Shown here piece after piece: positions 31,825 to 40,548 of a stretch of DNA of 64,000 nt. The notes under the pieces were generated by a model. The model did not search any database. It had not been told where the DNA came from and was given only the letters and a program-made list of their open reading frames with translations. Within the stretch, counting starts at the first letter, position 1. Every line of letters starts with the position of its first letter. The position numbers were made by a program, and so were the translations under genes. The stretch is taken from NCBI GenBank assembly GCA_965117015.1, contig OZ220747.1:248001-312000 (forward strand), in the 5' to 3' direction. The DNA comes from Aldehydirespirator sp965117015 (GTDB taxonomy: Bacteria > Actinomycetota > Acidimicrobiia > Acidimicrobiales > Aldehydirespiratoraceae).

Positions 31825-33927
31825 ATGGCCCTGCCCGCACTCGGCGACTTCCTGCCGGACACGCCCGGCGCCGACGAGCTGCTGGACGCCCTCATCGAGT
31901 GGTCGACCCAGTCCGGGCTGGAGCTCTATCCCCACCAGGAGGAGGCGGTCCTGCGGCTGCTGGCCGGCGAGAACGTGGTGCTGTCCACACCCACCGGCTC
32001 GGGCAAGTCGCTGGTGGCCTTGGCCGGCGCGTTCGCCATGCTGGCCCAGGGACGCCGGGCCGTCTACACCGCCCCGATCAAAGCGCTGGTGAGCGAGAAG
32101 TTCTTCGAGCTGACGGCGGCCTTCGGACCGTCGGCGGTCGGCATGGTCACCGGCGACGCCTCGGTCAACGCCGATGCCCCTGTCATCGCCTGCACGGCTG
32201 AGATCCTGGCCCAGCGGGCCCTGCGGGCGGGCTCCGACACCGCCGCCGATCTCGTCGTGATGGACGAGTTCCACTACTACGGCGACCGCGATCGGGGCTG
32301 GGCCTGGCAGGTTCCCCTGCTTGAGTTGCCGGGGTCACGGTTCCTGCTCATGTCGGCCACCCTCGGCGACACGGCCGGCCTGCGCCGCGACCTCACCGCC
32401 CGCACCGGGCGCGACACCGCCCTGGTGGCCTCGGCCGATCGGCCGGTCCCTCTCGACGTCGAGTACCGCGAGACCCCGCTGCACGTCTCCATCGAGCAGC
32501 TGCTCTCCGCGGGCCAGGCCCCCGTCTACATCGTTCACTTCACCCAGAGGGAGGCCACCGCCCGGGCCCAGAGCCTCACCAGCCTCAAGGTGCTCAACCC
32601 GGATGAGAAGGCGGCGGTGAAGGAGGCGGTGGGCGGGTTCCGCTTCGACACGCCCATCGGCAAGGACCTGCGCCGCTTCGTGCTGGCCGGCATCGGCGTG
32701 CACCACGCCGGGATGCTGCCCAAGTACCGGCTGCTGGTGGAGAAGCTGGCCCAGCAGGGCCAGCTGAAGCTGATCTGCGGCACCGACACGCTCGGGGTGG
32801 GCGTCAACGTCCCCATCCGCACCGTGCTGTTCACCCAGCTCTACAAGTACGACGGCCGCCGCACCCGGGTGCTGTCGGTGCGGGACTTCCAGCAGATCGC
32901 CGGCCGGGCCGGCCGGCGCGGGTTCGACACCGTAGGCAGCGTGTGGGTGCAGGCCCCCGAGCACGCGGTGGAGAACAAGCGGGCCCAGATGCGGGCCGCG
33001 GGCGATCCCAAGAAGCTCCGCAAGCTGGTCCGCAAGAAGCCCCCGGACCGGGGCTACGCCCACTACGACGACAAGACGCTGACCCGGCTGTGGGAGGGCA
33101 CCCCCGAGACGCTGGAGTCGAGCTTCGACGTCACCCACGCCATGATGCTCAACGTCCTGGACCGGCACGGCGACGGCTGCGCGGCCATGAAGCGCCTGCT
33201 GGTGGACAACCACGAGCCCCGCTCCCGCCAGCGGCGGCACATCCGCAAGGCGGTCGGGGTGTTCCGGTCGCTGATCGACGCCGAGATCGTGGAGGTGCTG
33301 GACGAACCCGACGAGTCGGGCCGGCCGGTGCGGGTCAACATCGACCTCCAGGACGAGTTCCGGCTCAACCAGCCGCTGGGGCTGTTCGCGGTGGAGGCGA
33401 TCTCTGTTCTGGACCGCGACGCCCCCGACTACCACCTTCAGGCCCTGAGCGTGGCCGAGTCGGTGCTGGAGGATCCGCTGGCGGTGCTGCTGGCCCAGCG
33501 GGATGCGGCCCGCGACGAGCTGATGACCCGCATGAAGGAGGAGGGCGTGGAGTACGAGGAGCGGATGGCCCGGCTGGCCGAGGTGACCTGGCCCAAGCCG
33601 GAGGCCGAGTTCATCGAGCCCGCCTTCGACACCTTCGCCCGCCATCACCCATGGGTCGGGCATCTGCGGCCCAGCCCCAAGTCGGTGGTGCGCGACATGG
33701 TCGAGCACGCCGACACCTTCAACCAGTATGTGAGCCGCTACGGGCTCAAGCGCTCCGAGGGCCTGGTGCTGCGTTACCTCACCGATTGCTACAAGGCGCT
33801 GGTGCAGACCGTGCCAGCGGCCGCGGTCGACGACCGTCTGGCCGAGGTGATCGAGTGGCTGGGCGAGCTGGTGCGCGAGGTCGACAGCAGCCTGCTGGAC
33901 GAATGGGAGCGCCTGCGGACCACGTAG
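31825..33927 (+). CDS. Ski2-like DEAD/DEAH-box helicase (DUF3516 type)
   Basis: This is a 700-residue superfamily 2 helicase. Motif I is TPTGSGKS near 54, Ia is APIKALVSEKF, motif II is DEFH, III is SATLGD, and V/VI are TDTLGVGVNVP and QIAGRAGRRG. The C-terminal half (about 395-700) resembles DUF3516, which accompanies this clade in actinobacteria and links it to the Ski2/HelY group of RNA helicases involved in RNA turnover. The first three codons follow TAGCCT by nine bases. It is shorter than the roughly 830-residue form I recall from mycobacteria, mainly at the N-terminus. The exact substrate is not established. Confidence 0.87.
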   Translation: MALPALGDFLPDTPGADELLDALIEWSTQSGLELYPHQEEAVLRLLAGENVVLSTPTGSGKSLVALAGAFAMLAQGRRAVYTAPIKALVSEKFFELTAAFGPSAVGMVTGDASVNADAPVIACTAEILAQRALRAGSDTAADLVVMDEFHYYGDRDRGWAWQVPLLELPGSRFLLMSATLGDTAGLRRDLTARTGRDTALVASADRPVPLDVEYRETPLHVSIEQLLSAGQAPVYIVHFTQREATARAQSLTSLKVLNPDEKAAVKEAVGGFRFDTPIGKDLRRFVLAGIGVHHAGMLPKYRLLVEKLAQQGQLKLICGTDTLGVGVNVPIRTVLFTQLYKYDGRRTRVLSVRDFQQIAGRAGRRGFDTVGSVWVQAPEHAVENKRAQMRAAGDPKKLRKLVRKKPPDRGYAHYDDKTLTRLWEGTPETLESSFDVTHAMMLNVLDRHGDGCAAMKRLLVDNHEPRSRQRRHIRKAVGVFRSLIDAEIVEVLDEPDESGRPVRVNIDLQDEFRLNQPLGLFAVEAISVLDRDAPDYHLQALSVAESVLEDPLAVLLAQRDAARDELMTRMKEEGVEYEERMARLAEVTWPKPEAEFIEPAFDTFARHHPWVGHLRPSPKSVVRDMVEHADTFNQYVSRYGLKRSEGLVLRYLTDCYKALVQTVPAAAVDDRLAEVIEWLGELVREVDSSLLDEWERLRTT

Positions 33928-34009
33928 TGCCCGCTCTTGTTCGCTGCGCTCACGGGCCGCTCGGGCCACGGCCTCGCCCGTATGGACCGGGTTCGCTCGC
34001 CTACCCGCT

Positions 34010-34025
34010 CGGCCTCTGGGGGCCG
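34010..34025. terminator. Weak hairpin between convergent genes
   Basis: CGGCC and GGCCG form a five-base stem around a six-base loop in the 104-base spacer between the helicase and the convergent SDR. No T tract follows on either strand. The rest of this spacer holds no gene I can support. Confidence 0.25.
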
Positions 34026-34031
34026 CTCAGG

Positions 34032-34877
34032 TCAGGGCCGGGCCTGGCCTGACTTGACGTCGTCGCCGTAGGGCAGGAACGACCCGAAGTCGGGTCCCCG
34101 CCGCAGGCTGTGCCCCCCGTCGACGTTGATTGCGGTGCCGGTGATCCAGCGGGACTCGTCGGAGATCAGGAACGCCACCAGGGCAGCCACATCGGAGGGC
34201 TCCCCGACCCCGCCGAGCGGCGTGTTCTCCACGTAGCTGTCGTACACCGCGGAATCACGGGGTATGGCCTCCATGATCTCGGTGGCGATGAATCCGGGCC
34301 TGACCGCGTTGAAGCGCACCCCCGCCGGTCCGAACTCGTCGGCCGCGTTGCGGATCATCGCCTCAATGCCGGCCTTCCCCGCGGTGTACGCCCCGAAGTA
34401 GGGATGGGTCACGTTTCCAGCCAGCGACGACATGGCCACGAACGACCCGCCCCCGGCCGCGGCCAGACGCTCCACCGTGTGCTTGATGGTGAGCATGGTC
34501 CCCACCACGTTGAGCTCAAGCACCCGCCTGAACTCGTCGGTGTCGAGCAGGTGGTACGGGCCCATTCCCCCGCCCCCGCCGGCGTTGGCCACCACACCGT
34601 GCAGGCAGCCATCGGCACCGGCCGCCGCCTCAGACACCCGGGCCACGTCGTCCTCGGAGGTCACGTCGGCCACCACGTAGGACACCGATCCCCCGTGGCC
34701 GCACTCGACGGCCGCCGCGGCCGCCGCCAGCGTCTCGGTGGTCCGTCCGCAGATCGTCACGGTCGCGCCCTCCGCCGCCAGCCGGGCCGCGCAGGCCCGT
34801 CCGATGCCGGTGCCACCGCCGGTTACGAGTACCGACCTGCCCTCCAGTCGACCCGATGTCGACGTGTCGCCCGTCAC
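34032..34877 (-). CDS. Short-chain dehydrogenase/reductase
   Basis: This is a 281-residue classical SDR. SVLVTGGGTGIG is at about 15-26, TICGRT follows beta-2 (NADP-like basic residue), VANAGGGGG replaces the usual NNAG, MSSLAG carries the catalytic Ser and YTAGKAG the Tyr/Lys. VRFNAVRPGFIATE and GTAINVDGGHSLR close the fold. The reading frame is open for another 1 kb upstream, but the true start is the GTG at 34877, which overlaps the stop of the membrane-protein gene as GTGA. It is third in an operon after the MDMPI-type and membrane-protein genes. The substrate is unknown. Confidence 0.87.
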   Translation of the reverse strand: MTGDTSTSGRLEGRSVLVTGGGTGIGRACAARLAAEGATVTICGRTTETLAAAAAAVECGHGGSVSYVVADVTSEDDVARVSEAAAGADGCLHGVVANAGGGGGMGPYHLLDTDEFRRVLELNVVGTMLTIKHTVERLAAAGGGSFVAMSSLAGNVTHPYFGAYTAGKAGIEAMIRNAADEFGPAGVRFNAVRPGFIATEIMEAIPRDSAVYDSYVENTPLGGVGEPSDVAALVAFLISDESRWITGTAINVDGGHSLRRGPDFGSFLPYGDDVKSGQARP

Positions 34878-35698
34878 GGGTCGTCGGCCGGCGCGCCGCG
34901 GGTGGCGCCGCTCACCAGGTCCACGAGGCTCGGGCAGCCGTCGATCTTGGAGAATCGACGGTCCACGTACACCAGCGTGGCAAAGATCAACAGGAAGGCT
35001 GCGAAGAAGTTCACGAACTGGCGGGTGACCAGGAACAGGTTGACCCCGGCGTTGTTGTAGAGCCAGATGTCCCAGACGGCCGAGCCGATCTCGTAGAAGG
35101 TGATCACCCAGGTGACGTTGCGCATGGTGGACACGAAGCGGGGGTCGCGGTGCACCGGCTCGGGCAGGGGCACGAATCGGCGGGCCGCCCACAGCATGAA
35201 GGGCCTGCCGATGAGGATCGTGACCGCGGCAGCCACTCCGACCAGCATCTTGGTGCCGATCCCGATGCCGAAGTACACCGCCTCGGTGCTCACTCCGAAA
35301 TCGACCAGGTCGCGCTCGACGGAGATGGCGATCGCGGCACGCACCAGCAGGTAGCCGGTGATAACCGGCAGCCAGGCGCCGATCGGAAGACCCCGGCGGC
35401 GCCGGCTGAAGGCCGCCTTCACCGACCATGCCGTGGCCGCGATGATGGCGACCTCGATGTTGTTCAGCCAGGCGAGCCGAGCCGCGTCGAGGTTGAAGAA
35501 CAACAGGAACAGCACCACCGGCATGAGCTGGTCGAGGTTGCTGCGCCAGCCCCACACCGCCTGGCGGGAAGTCCTGGCTAGGTCCCGAGGTTCGGTGACT
35601 GCACCCTCCCCGCTCGCGGCTTCGACTGCTTCGGTCACCTCGGGCGAGGTGCCGGCCCCAGCCGTATCGGCCCGCGCCGGTTCGGCTCTCTCGTTCAC
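34874..35698 (-). CDS. Polytopic membrane protein of unknown family
   Basis: This is a 274-residue protein I do not recognise with confidence. Residues 1-50 are Ala/Glu-rich and probably cytoplasmic. Six hydrophobic segments follow: about 57-73 (MPVVLFLLFFNLDAARL), 78-95, 106-124, 142-166, 198-215 and 222-246, with RRRRG and RRF basic loops. Its layout recalls intracellular-septation-like or DUF3159 membrane proteins, but no diagnostic motif was seen. It overlaps both neighbours by four bases, so it is tightly co-translated with a mycothiol-type isomerase protein and an SDR. A role in transport or sensing for that pathway is only a guess. Confidence 0.7.
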   Translation of the reverse strand: MNERAEPARADTAGAGTSPEVTEAVEAASGEGAVTEPRDLARTSRQAVWGWRSNLDQLMPVVLFLLFFNLDAARLAWLNNIEVAIIAATAWSVKAAFSRRRRGLPIGAWLPVITGYLLVRAAIAISVERDLVDFGVSTEAVYFGIGIGTKMLVGVAAAVTILIGRPFMLWAARRFVPLPEPVHRDPRFVSTMRNVTWVITFYEIGSAVWDIWLYNNAGVNLFLVTRQFVNFFAAFLLIFATLVYVDRRFSKIDGCPSLVDLVSGATRGAPADDP

Positions 35699-36426
35699 GG
35701 GGCGAGCGCGGCCCAGGCCTGGGCGGTGGCCTCGTCACCCACCACCGACAACGAGGCGTCGGCGAGCGGCAGCCGGTTCCACATGGCCAGGAACAGTGCC
35801 CCTCCGGGCCCGCGCACTGCGGCGTCGCCCTTGACGTGGGCGCGCTCCATGACCACTTCGTCGCCGTCGGCGTGGACGATCCACTCACCCTCACCGTCGG
35901 TGCGGTGCACGTGCAGGCTGCCCGCCGGGAGGTCGCGGCGCTTGCGCTGCTGGGCGTTGGGCAACACGAACTCGAAGAACTCGTCTACGCCGTCGCGGCC
36001 CTGCTCGCCGTCCACCGGTCCAGAGTCGGACACCGCGTTCTCGGCGTCCCAGCGGTGGACGCTGGTCTCGTGCAGCATCCGGCGGAAGTAGAAGCCGGCG
36101 TCGGGTCGGGGCGACCAGTTCCACACCGGCGTATCGGGGTCGATGCCGGCCAGGGCGTCGACGAGCCGGTCGAGCTCGCCGGCCGCGAAGTCCACCGCCG
36201 AGTCGTCGTCGGGCACCCGGGGCATCTGCTCCCTGGACAGGGGCTCGGTAGCGCGGGCCGCCACGTAGCTCCCGACGAGCCCGTGCACCCAGCCCATGTG
36301 CCCGGCCAGGTCGCGCAGCGTCCAGTCGCCGCACGTGGGCACGGCCGCGCCGAGATCGGACCGGGCCACCTCGATCAGGCGCCGCCCGTCGGTCTCGATC
36401 TGGTTGACGATTGCGGTGGAGTCCAT
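35695..36426 (-). CDS. Maleylpyruvate isomerase-family (MDMPI/DinB-like) mycothiol protein
   Basis: This is a 243-residue protein of the mycothiol-dependent maleylpyruvate isomerase family. The N-terminal DinB-like bundle holds TCGDWTLRDLAGHMGWVHGLVGSYV, with a metal-binding His, and FYFRRMLHETSVHRWDAENA gives the other two His of the zinc triad. The C-terminal part is the MDMPI C domain (GSLHVHRTDGEGEW...VVMERAHVKGDAAVRG). Mycothiol use is inferred from the family and from mca in this window. The ATG at 36426 has CAGACT six bases before it; residues upstream in the open frame are not conserved-looking. It is the first gene of a three-gene operon. Confidence 0.83.
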   Translation of the reverse strand: MDSTAIVNQIETDGRRLIEVARSDLGAAVPTCGDWTLRDLAGHMGWVHGLVGSYVAARATEPLSREQMPRVPDDDSAVDFAAGELDRLVDALAGIDPDTPVWNWSPRPDAGFYFRRMLHETSVHRWDAENAVSDSGPVDGEQGRDGVDEFFEFVLPNAQQRKRRDLPAGSLHVHRTDGEGEWIVHADGDEVVMERAHVKGDAAVRGPGGALFLAMWNRLPLADASLSVVGDEATAQAWAALAP

Positions 36427-36492
36427 GGCCCCAGTCTGGCCCCCTGACCGGCCAGTCGCGACACTCGCTGCCCGCTGGGGCAGGATGGATAG

Positions 36493-37290
36493 ATGGGCAT
36501 CTACGCGATCAGTGGCTCCGCCTCGGGAATGGGCGCCGCCACCCGGTCCCGGCTCGAGGCCGCTGGAAACCGGGTGATCGGCATCGACCGGCACGACGCC
36601 GAGGTTCGCGCCGACCTGGGAACGGCCGAGGGTCGCGCTGTTGCGGTCGGCGCCGTGGTCGACGCGGCCGGTGGAGTCCTCGACGGCGCGGTCTCGGCCG
36701 CTGGTCTCGGCCCGCCGACGGCGGGAGAACTCATTGCCAGGGTCAACTACTTCGGATCGGTGGCGCTGCTGGAGGGACTGCGGCCCGCCCTGGCCGCTTC
36801 GGGTGCGGCCCAAGTGGTGCAGTTCGGATCCAACTCGTCGACCATCACGCCGAACCTGCCCGACGAGTTGGTGGCCGCCTACCTCGAAGGCCGCGAGGAG
36901 GACGCGGTGGCCATCGTGGGCGAAGCCGATCCGGCGTTCGCCCCGGCCGTGGCCTACGCGGGCGCCAAGCTGGCCGTCACCCGCTGGTGCCGGCGTGCCG
37001 CGGTCACCGAAACATGGGTGGGTGAGGGCATCCGGCTGAATGTGATCGCGCCCGGGCCGGTCGACACCCCGCTGCTGCGCCAGGGCCAGGTCGACGAGGT
37101 GTACGGCCCGCTCATGGAGGCACTCCCCGTACCGGTCACCGAGACGCCTGGCGCCGACGCTCTGGCCCAGTGGGTGGAGTTCCTGCTGTCACCGGTGGCG
37201 AGGTTCGCCTGCGGATCCGTCTTCTACGTCGACGGCGGCACCGACGCCCTGATCCGCTCCGACGACTGGCCCCGCTCCTTCACCATCTAG
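36493..37290 (+). CDS. Short-chain dehydrogenase, 3-alpha-HSD-like
   Basis: This is a 265-residue SDR that starts directly with the cofactor strand: IYAISGSASGMG at 3-14, GIDRHDAEVRADL after beta-2 and a VSAAGLG segment. It also has the insertion YLEGREEDAVAIVGEADP before YAGAKLAVTRW (active-site Tyr/Lys) that marks the 3-alpha-hydroxysteroid dehydrogenase-like branch. CAGGAT is six bases before the ATG, so it is probably leaderless, and its promoter faces that of the MDMPI-type gene. The branch is shared with the SDR at 29639. The substrate is unknown. Confidence 0.87.
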   Translation: MGIYAISGSASGMGAATRSRLEAAGNRVIGIDRHDAEVRADLGTAEGRAVAVGAVVDAAGGVLDGAVSAAGLGPPTAGELIARVNYFGSVALLEGLRPALAASGAAQVVQFGSNSSTITPNLPDELVAAYLEGREEDAVAIVGEADPAFAPAVAYAGAKLAVTRWCRRAAVTETWVGEGIRLNVIAPGPVDTPLLRQGQVDEVYGPLMEALPVPVTETPGADALAQWVEFLLSPVARFACGSVFYVDGGTDALIRSDDWPRSFTI

Positions 37291-37329
37291 GGCGGAATAT
37301 CCGTCGTCGAACACCCCGCATCCGGCGGG

Positions 37330-37872
37330 TCATACCAATCGGCGGTGCAGTTCGGCCACCAGCAGGCGCAGCTCGTCGGAGCAGCGGTCGAAGTCGTCCT
37401 GGTCACCGGCACCGGGATCGACGATCTCCTCCCACGGCTCCGGCTCCAGCGCGTCCAGCTCGAGAGCCCTGACCCTCGGGCCGATATCGCCAGCGTCCAC
37501 TCCGCTCTGTGGCGGAGCCAAGTCGCGTGCCAGCCGGCGTAGCGACCCGGTGATCGGGGCCGCCTCGGGCAGGTTGCGGCGGATCCAGCGAAGGTGCAAT
37601 GGCTCCATCACCACCACCAGGTCGGCGTCGGCGGCGTCGTCACCGCGGAACTGCCGCGACCGGTGGGCGTGGTCGATGAGCCCGTGGCGGGCCAGAGCCG
37701 ACCGGGTGCGGGTTCCCATCGGATGGCCCTCCAGCACCAGGATGCCCGCGCTTCGAACGTCGATCCGGCCGTCGGCGTCGAGGTTCCGCAGCATGGCCGC
37801 GGCCATGGGCGATCGGGCCGCGTTGCCGGTGCACACTATGTACACCACCGGCCGCTCCCCCATCGTCGTCAC
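37330..37872 (-). CDS. Low-molecular-weight protein tyrosine phosphatase
   Basis: This is a 180-residue LMW-PTP fold protein, which could act as a phosphotyrosine phosphatase or an arsenate-reductase-like enzyme. The P-loop CTGNAARS near 14-21 has the catalytic Cys and Arg (CX5R), and EEIVDPGAGD near 148 gives the general-acid Asp-Pro. Family members usually begin just before the P-loop, as here; GTG at 37872 and ATG at 37863 are both possible starts. It sits between a convergent SDR and the ipdB gene and may be co-transcribed downstream of ipdAB, but its role there is unclear. Confidence 0.83.
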   Translation of the reverse strand: MTTMGERPVVYIVCTGNAARSPMAAAMLRNLDADGRIDVRSAGILVLEGHPMGTRTRSALARHGLIDHAHRSRQFRGDDAADADLVVVMEPLHLRWIRRNLPEAAPITGSLRRLARDLAPPQSGVDAGDIGPRVRALELDALEPEPWEEIVDPGAGDQDDFDRCSDELRLLVAELHRRLV

Positions 37873-37885
37873 CCGTCGCCCGCCG

Positions 37886-38662
37886 CTAGCGGAACTCGTG
37901 CTTGCGGATGCCCTTAGGGTCGATCACGTCGCGGATGAGGTGGAGTTCCTCGGCCGTGGGGAGGCGGCTGGCCGGGACCTCGTCGGGCACCGCCAGCTTG
38001 AAGGGGGTGGCCGCCAGCACATCGTCGAGCGACACGCCGGGATGGACGGACCGCAGTTGCATGGTGCGGTCGGGCGTCTCGAAGTCGTAGGCGGCCAGTT
38101 CGGTGACGATCCTGCGGATCTCGTGGAAGCGTCCGCTGGGCTCGGGCAGCGCGGCGACCCGGTCGTAGCCCGGCCCCGACACCACGTCGACGCTCTCGAC
38201 GAAGGCTCGGGCCTGGTTGGGGATCCAGTAGCTGGTGGTGTGGTTGATGACGTTGCCGGGCGCGCCTCGCAGCCCGAGGAGCTGGGCCTTGGGCTTGCGG
38301 TAGTCGCCGATGGCGGCGAAGTTCTGGTTGCCGTGCCGGTCGATCTGGCTGGCGCCCATCACCACATGGCGGTGACCCGACCACGCCTGGTCGAAGACGG
38401 TTCGGAACGGCAGGTAGCCCTCGACCACGATGCCCTCGTCGGCCGCGCCGGGACGGCTGACAGTTGCCCCCAGCGGCAGCGTGCCCACCACCGCGTAGGC
38501 GATCGTGTCGGTGATCATCAGGTCGGGCTCGAAGCTGGCCCTCGCCAGCCTCCCGGCCGCCACCGGGAACGGACCCATGGGGTGGCACAGCAGCTCCCCG
38601 TCCCCCCGGAAGGCTTCGGCCAGCGCGACCAGGCAGATCTCGTCGATGGTCGCTTCGCTCAT
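37886..38662 (-). CDS. ipdB: Steroid ring C/D hydrolase beta subunit (CoA-transferase fold)
   Basis: IpdA and IpdB together form a CoA-transferase-fold enzyme that hydrolytically opens the last steroid ring of cholesterol, shown in mycobacteria. This 258-residue protein matches IpdB along its length: EAFRGDGELLCHPMGPFPVAAGRLA, PDLMITDTIAYAV, RHVVMGASQIDRHGNQNFAAIGDYRKPKAQ, LRGAPGNVINHTTSYWI, VDVVSGPGYDRVA, LRSVHPGVSLDDV and LPTAEELHLIRDVIDPKG. The ATG lies 43 bases after ipdA on the minus strand. Identity rests on block matches recalled from mycobacterial IpdB. It indicates that the organism degrades steroids to the level of the bicyclic indane intermediates. Confidence 0.88.
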   Translation of the reverse strand: MSEATIDEICLVALAEAFRGDGELLCHPMGPFPVAAGRLARASFEPDLMITDTIAYAVVGTLPLGATVSRPGAADEGIVVEGYLPFRTVFDQAWSGHRHVVMGASQIDRHGNQNFAAIGDYRKPKAQLLGLRGAPGNVINHTTSYWIPNQARAFVESVDVVSGPGYDRVAALPEPSGRFHEIRRIVTELAAYDFETPDRTMQLRSVHPGVSLDDVLAATPFKLAVPDEVPASRLPTAEELHLIRDVIDPKGIRKHEFR

Positions 38663-38705
38663 CTGGCATTCTCCGATCCCGATCCCGAACCGGACGCACG
38701 CTCGC

Positions 38706-39581
38706 TCATTGCTCGGCTCCGGTGGACTGGGCGCGGTCGGCCAAGCGGGCCCGGTAGGCGTCGTGGGACGGCAGGTCAAGCCAGTCGGCGCGGAATCGGG
38801 TCCAGGCCTCCGGGTCGCGGGCCGTGGCCGCGTACTCCCGCTGGAAGGCCTCGTCGCGGCCGTAGTCGGGGGGACACTCCGTGAAGTGGGCACCGCCCGG
38901 CGCCTCCACCACGCCGTGGGTGTGAAGGCGCGGGATCTTCAGCGTGTGGACCGAGCCCTCCTGGAGGAGGTCCTCGGTGGCCACCACCCGCTCGCACGAC
39001 ATGAACGTGCGCTCGGCTGCCATGGCGAACAGGTCGTCGAAGTACAGGTCCGGCCCCAAGAACTGCCCGTTGCCGGCCGCGTCGGCCCGGTTCATGTGCA
39101 CCAGCGACACATCGATGTCGAAGGCGGGCACGGCCACCAGCTCGGTGCCGTCGCCGTAGGGGCTGGTCACCGTCCTGAGTTCGGGGTTGTAGGTGAGCAT
39201 GTCCGATCCGAGGCCCGCCCTAGTGGGGTAGAACGGCACCCGGTGCACCGCCGCCAACAGCCCCAGGTAGAAGGCGCCCTCGTCGAACTCGCGGGCCTCC
39301 ACCGACCCGGTCTGGCGAGCGACCCGGAAGTGGGGCTCGAGCGGTATCGAGTCGAGCGACACGAAGCCGTAGGTGACCTTGCGGACCCGGCCGGCGGCGC
39401 ACAGCAGCCCGACATCCGGCCCGCCGTAGCTCACCACGTGAAGATCGGTCAGGTCGCTGCGAAGGATGGCCCGCACCAGCGACATCGGCTTGCGGCGTGA
39501 GCCCCAGCCGCCGATGCCAACGGTCATACCGCTGCTCAGCTCGGCGACGACCTCGTCCTCGGTCATGCGCTTGTCGGGCAC
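38706..39581 (-). CDS. ipdA: Steroid ring C/D hydrolase alpha subunit (CoA-transferase fold)
   Basis: This is the 291-residue alpha subunit of the IpdAB ring-opening enzyme. The match to mycobacterial IpdA starts at VPDKR and continues through SGMTVGIGGWGSRRKPMSLV, TDLHVVSYGGPDVGLLCAAG, YGFVSLDSIPLEP, EAREFDEGAFYLGL, FYPTRAGLGSDM, LYFDDLFAMAAERTFMSCERVVAT and VEAPGGAHFTECPPDYGRDEAFQREYA. The GTG at 39581 is selected because IpdA proteins start with MPDKR; the open frame upstream adds unconserved residues. A 39-base palindrome lies 53-91 bases upstream in the divergent spacer and is a likely operator. Confidence 0.9.
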   Translation of the reverse strand: MPDKRMTEDEVVAELSSGMTVGIGGWGSRRKPMSLVRAILRSDLTDLHVVSYGGPDVGLLCAAGRVRKVTYGFVSLDSIPLEPHFRVARQTGSVEAREFDEGAFYLGLLAAVHRVPFYPTRAGLGSDMLTYNPELRTVTSPYGDGTELVAVPAFDIDVSLVHMNRADAAGNGQFLGPDLYFDDLFAMAAERTFMSCERVVATEDLLQEGSVHTLKIPRLHTHGVVEAPGGAHFTECPPDYGRDEAFQREYAATARDPEAWTRFRADWLDLPSHDAYRARLADRAQSTGAEQ

Positions 39582-39633
39582 CGCCCGACGGTAGAGCGCC
39601 GGCCGTCCCGCTGCTACTCCCGCCGACGCGAAC

Positions 39634-39672
39634 TGGCAGCAGAATGCACGCATACCGTGCACAACGCTGCCA
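39634..39672. promoter_or_regulatory. Large palindrome in the ipdA/SDR divergent spacer
   Basis: TGGCAGC (39634-39640) mirrors GCTGCCA (39666-39672), and GCAC (39646-39649) mirrors GTGC (39657-39660) around the same centre at 39653. Its size and nested arms fit an operator for a dimeric or tetrameric repressor acting on both divergent genes. It does not resemble the KstR or KstR2 boxes that I recall. Confidence 0.55.
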
Positions 39673-39741
39673 ATTCCCTTGGGGCGATAGCTTCAAAGGC
39701 AGAGCTAGGCCTGGAGGGCCTGCCTATCCGGGGGGCGCCGC

Positions 39742-40548
39742 GTGCCCGACAATCCTCTCGACATGACCGGCCGAACCGTGATCGTCACCGGCGCTACCGC
39801 AGGCCTCGGCCGGGTGATCGCCGCGAAGTTCCTCGAATACGGCGCGGACGTGGTGGGTTGCGCTCGGCGCGAACCCGAGGAGCCGGTGGCCGCGGCTGGG
39901 CGGGAGGCGACCTTCGTAGCGGCCGACGTGCGAGACCCCAAGCAGATCAACCGGGTGGTCGAGGCGGCAGTGGCCGAGACAGGCCGCATCGACGTTTTGG
40001 TCAACAACGCCGGCGGCGCGCCTCCCGCCGAGACAGCCACCGTGTCGCCCCGGTTCAACGAGAAGGTGATCGCCCTCAACCTCCTGGCCCCGATGACCTT
40101 CTCCCAGGCGGTGTATCCGGTGATGAGCGCCCAGGACGGCGGCGGAGTGATCATCAACATCTCGTCGGTGTCCGGCATCCGCCCCACCCCCGCCGGAGCG
40201 GCCTATGGGGCGGCCAAGGCAGGACTCGACAACCTCACCCAGACGCTGGCCCACGAGTGGGGCCCGACCATCAGGGTGCTCAGCGTCATGGTCGGTCTGC
40301 TCCGCACGGAGCAGGCTCACCTCTACTACGGCGATGAGGCCGGCATCGAGGCCGTTGGACAGACGCTCGCCCTCGGCCGGCTCGGGAACCCGGACGAGAT
40401 CGCCGAAGTGGTGCTGTTCTGCGCTTCGCCGTTGGCGTCGTTCATGTCGGGGGCGTCGGTACCGGTGCACGGTGGCGGCGAGGTGCCCTCCTATCTGACC
40501 GTCTCAACCGGCGAGGTAGCCAAGTACCGACCCGGGCCGGAGTCGTGA
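39742..40548 (+). CDS. Short-chain dehydrogenase/reductase next to ipdA
   Basis: This is a 268-residue classical SDR with VIVTGATAGLG near residue 13, GCARREP after beta-2, NNAGGAP near 90, ISSVSG and YGAAKAG as catalytic Ser and Tyr/Lys, and a late MSGASVPVHGGGEVPSYL. GTG 39742 is taken as the start; an ATG seven codons later is an alternative. It is divergent from ipdA across the palindromic spacer and probably shares its control, so it may handle a steroid-derived keto or hydroxy CoA ester. It does not have the marks of IpdF, which is found instead at 54337-55146. A small secreted protein gene overlaps its end. Confidence 0.86.
   Translation: MPDNPLDMTGRTVIVTGATAGLGRVIAAKFLEYGADVVGCARREPEEPVAAAGREATFVAADVRDPKQINRVVEAAVAETGRIDVLVNNAGGAPPAETATVSPRFNEKVIALNLLAPMTFSQAVYPVMSAQDGGGVIINISSVSGIRPTPAGAAYGAAKAGLDNLTQTLAHEWGPTIRVLSVMVGLLRTEQAHLYYGDEAGIEAVGQTLALGRLGNPDEIAEVVLFCASPLASFMSGASVPVHGGGEVPSYLTVSTGEVAKYRPGPES

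Noticed and set aside
34878..35894. Upstream extension of the SDR frame at 34032
   Set aside because: It is a shadow of the membrane-protein gene in another frame; the GTGA overlap gives a better start.
39634..39672. KstR or KstR2 operator
   Set aside because: The palindrome lacks the AAC/GTT or CAAG/CTTG arms that I recall for those repressors.
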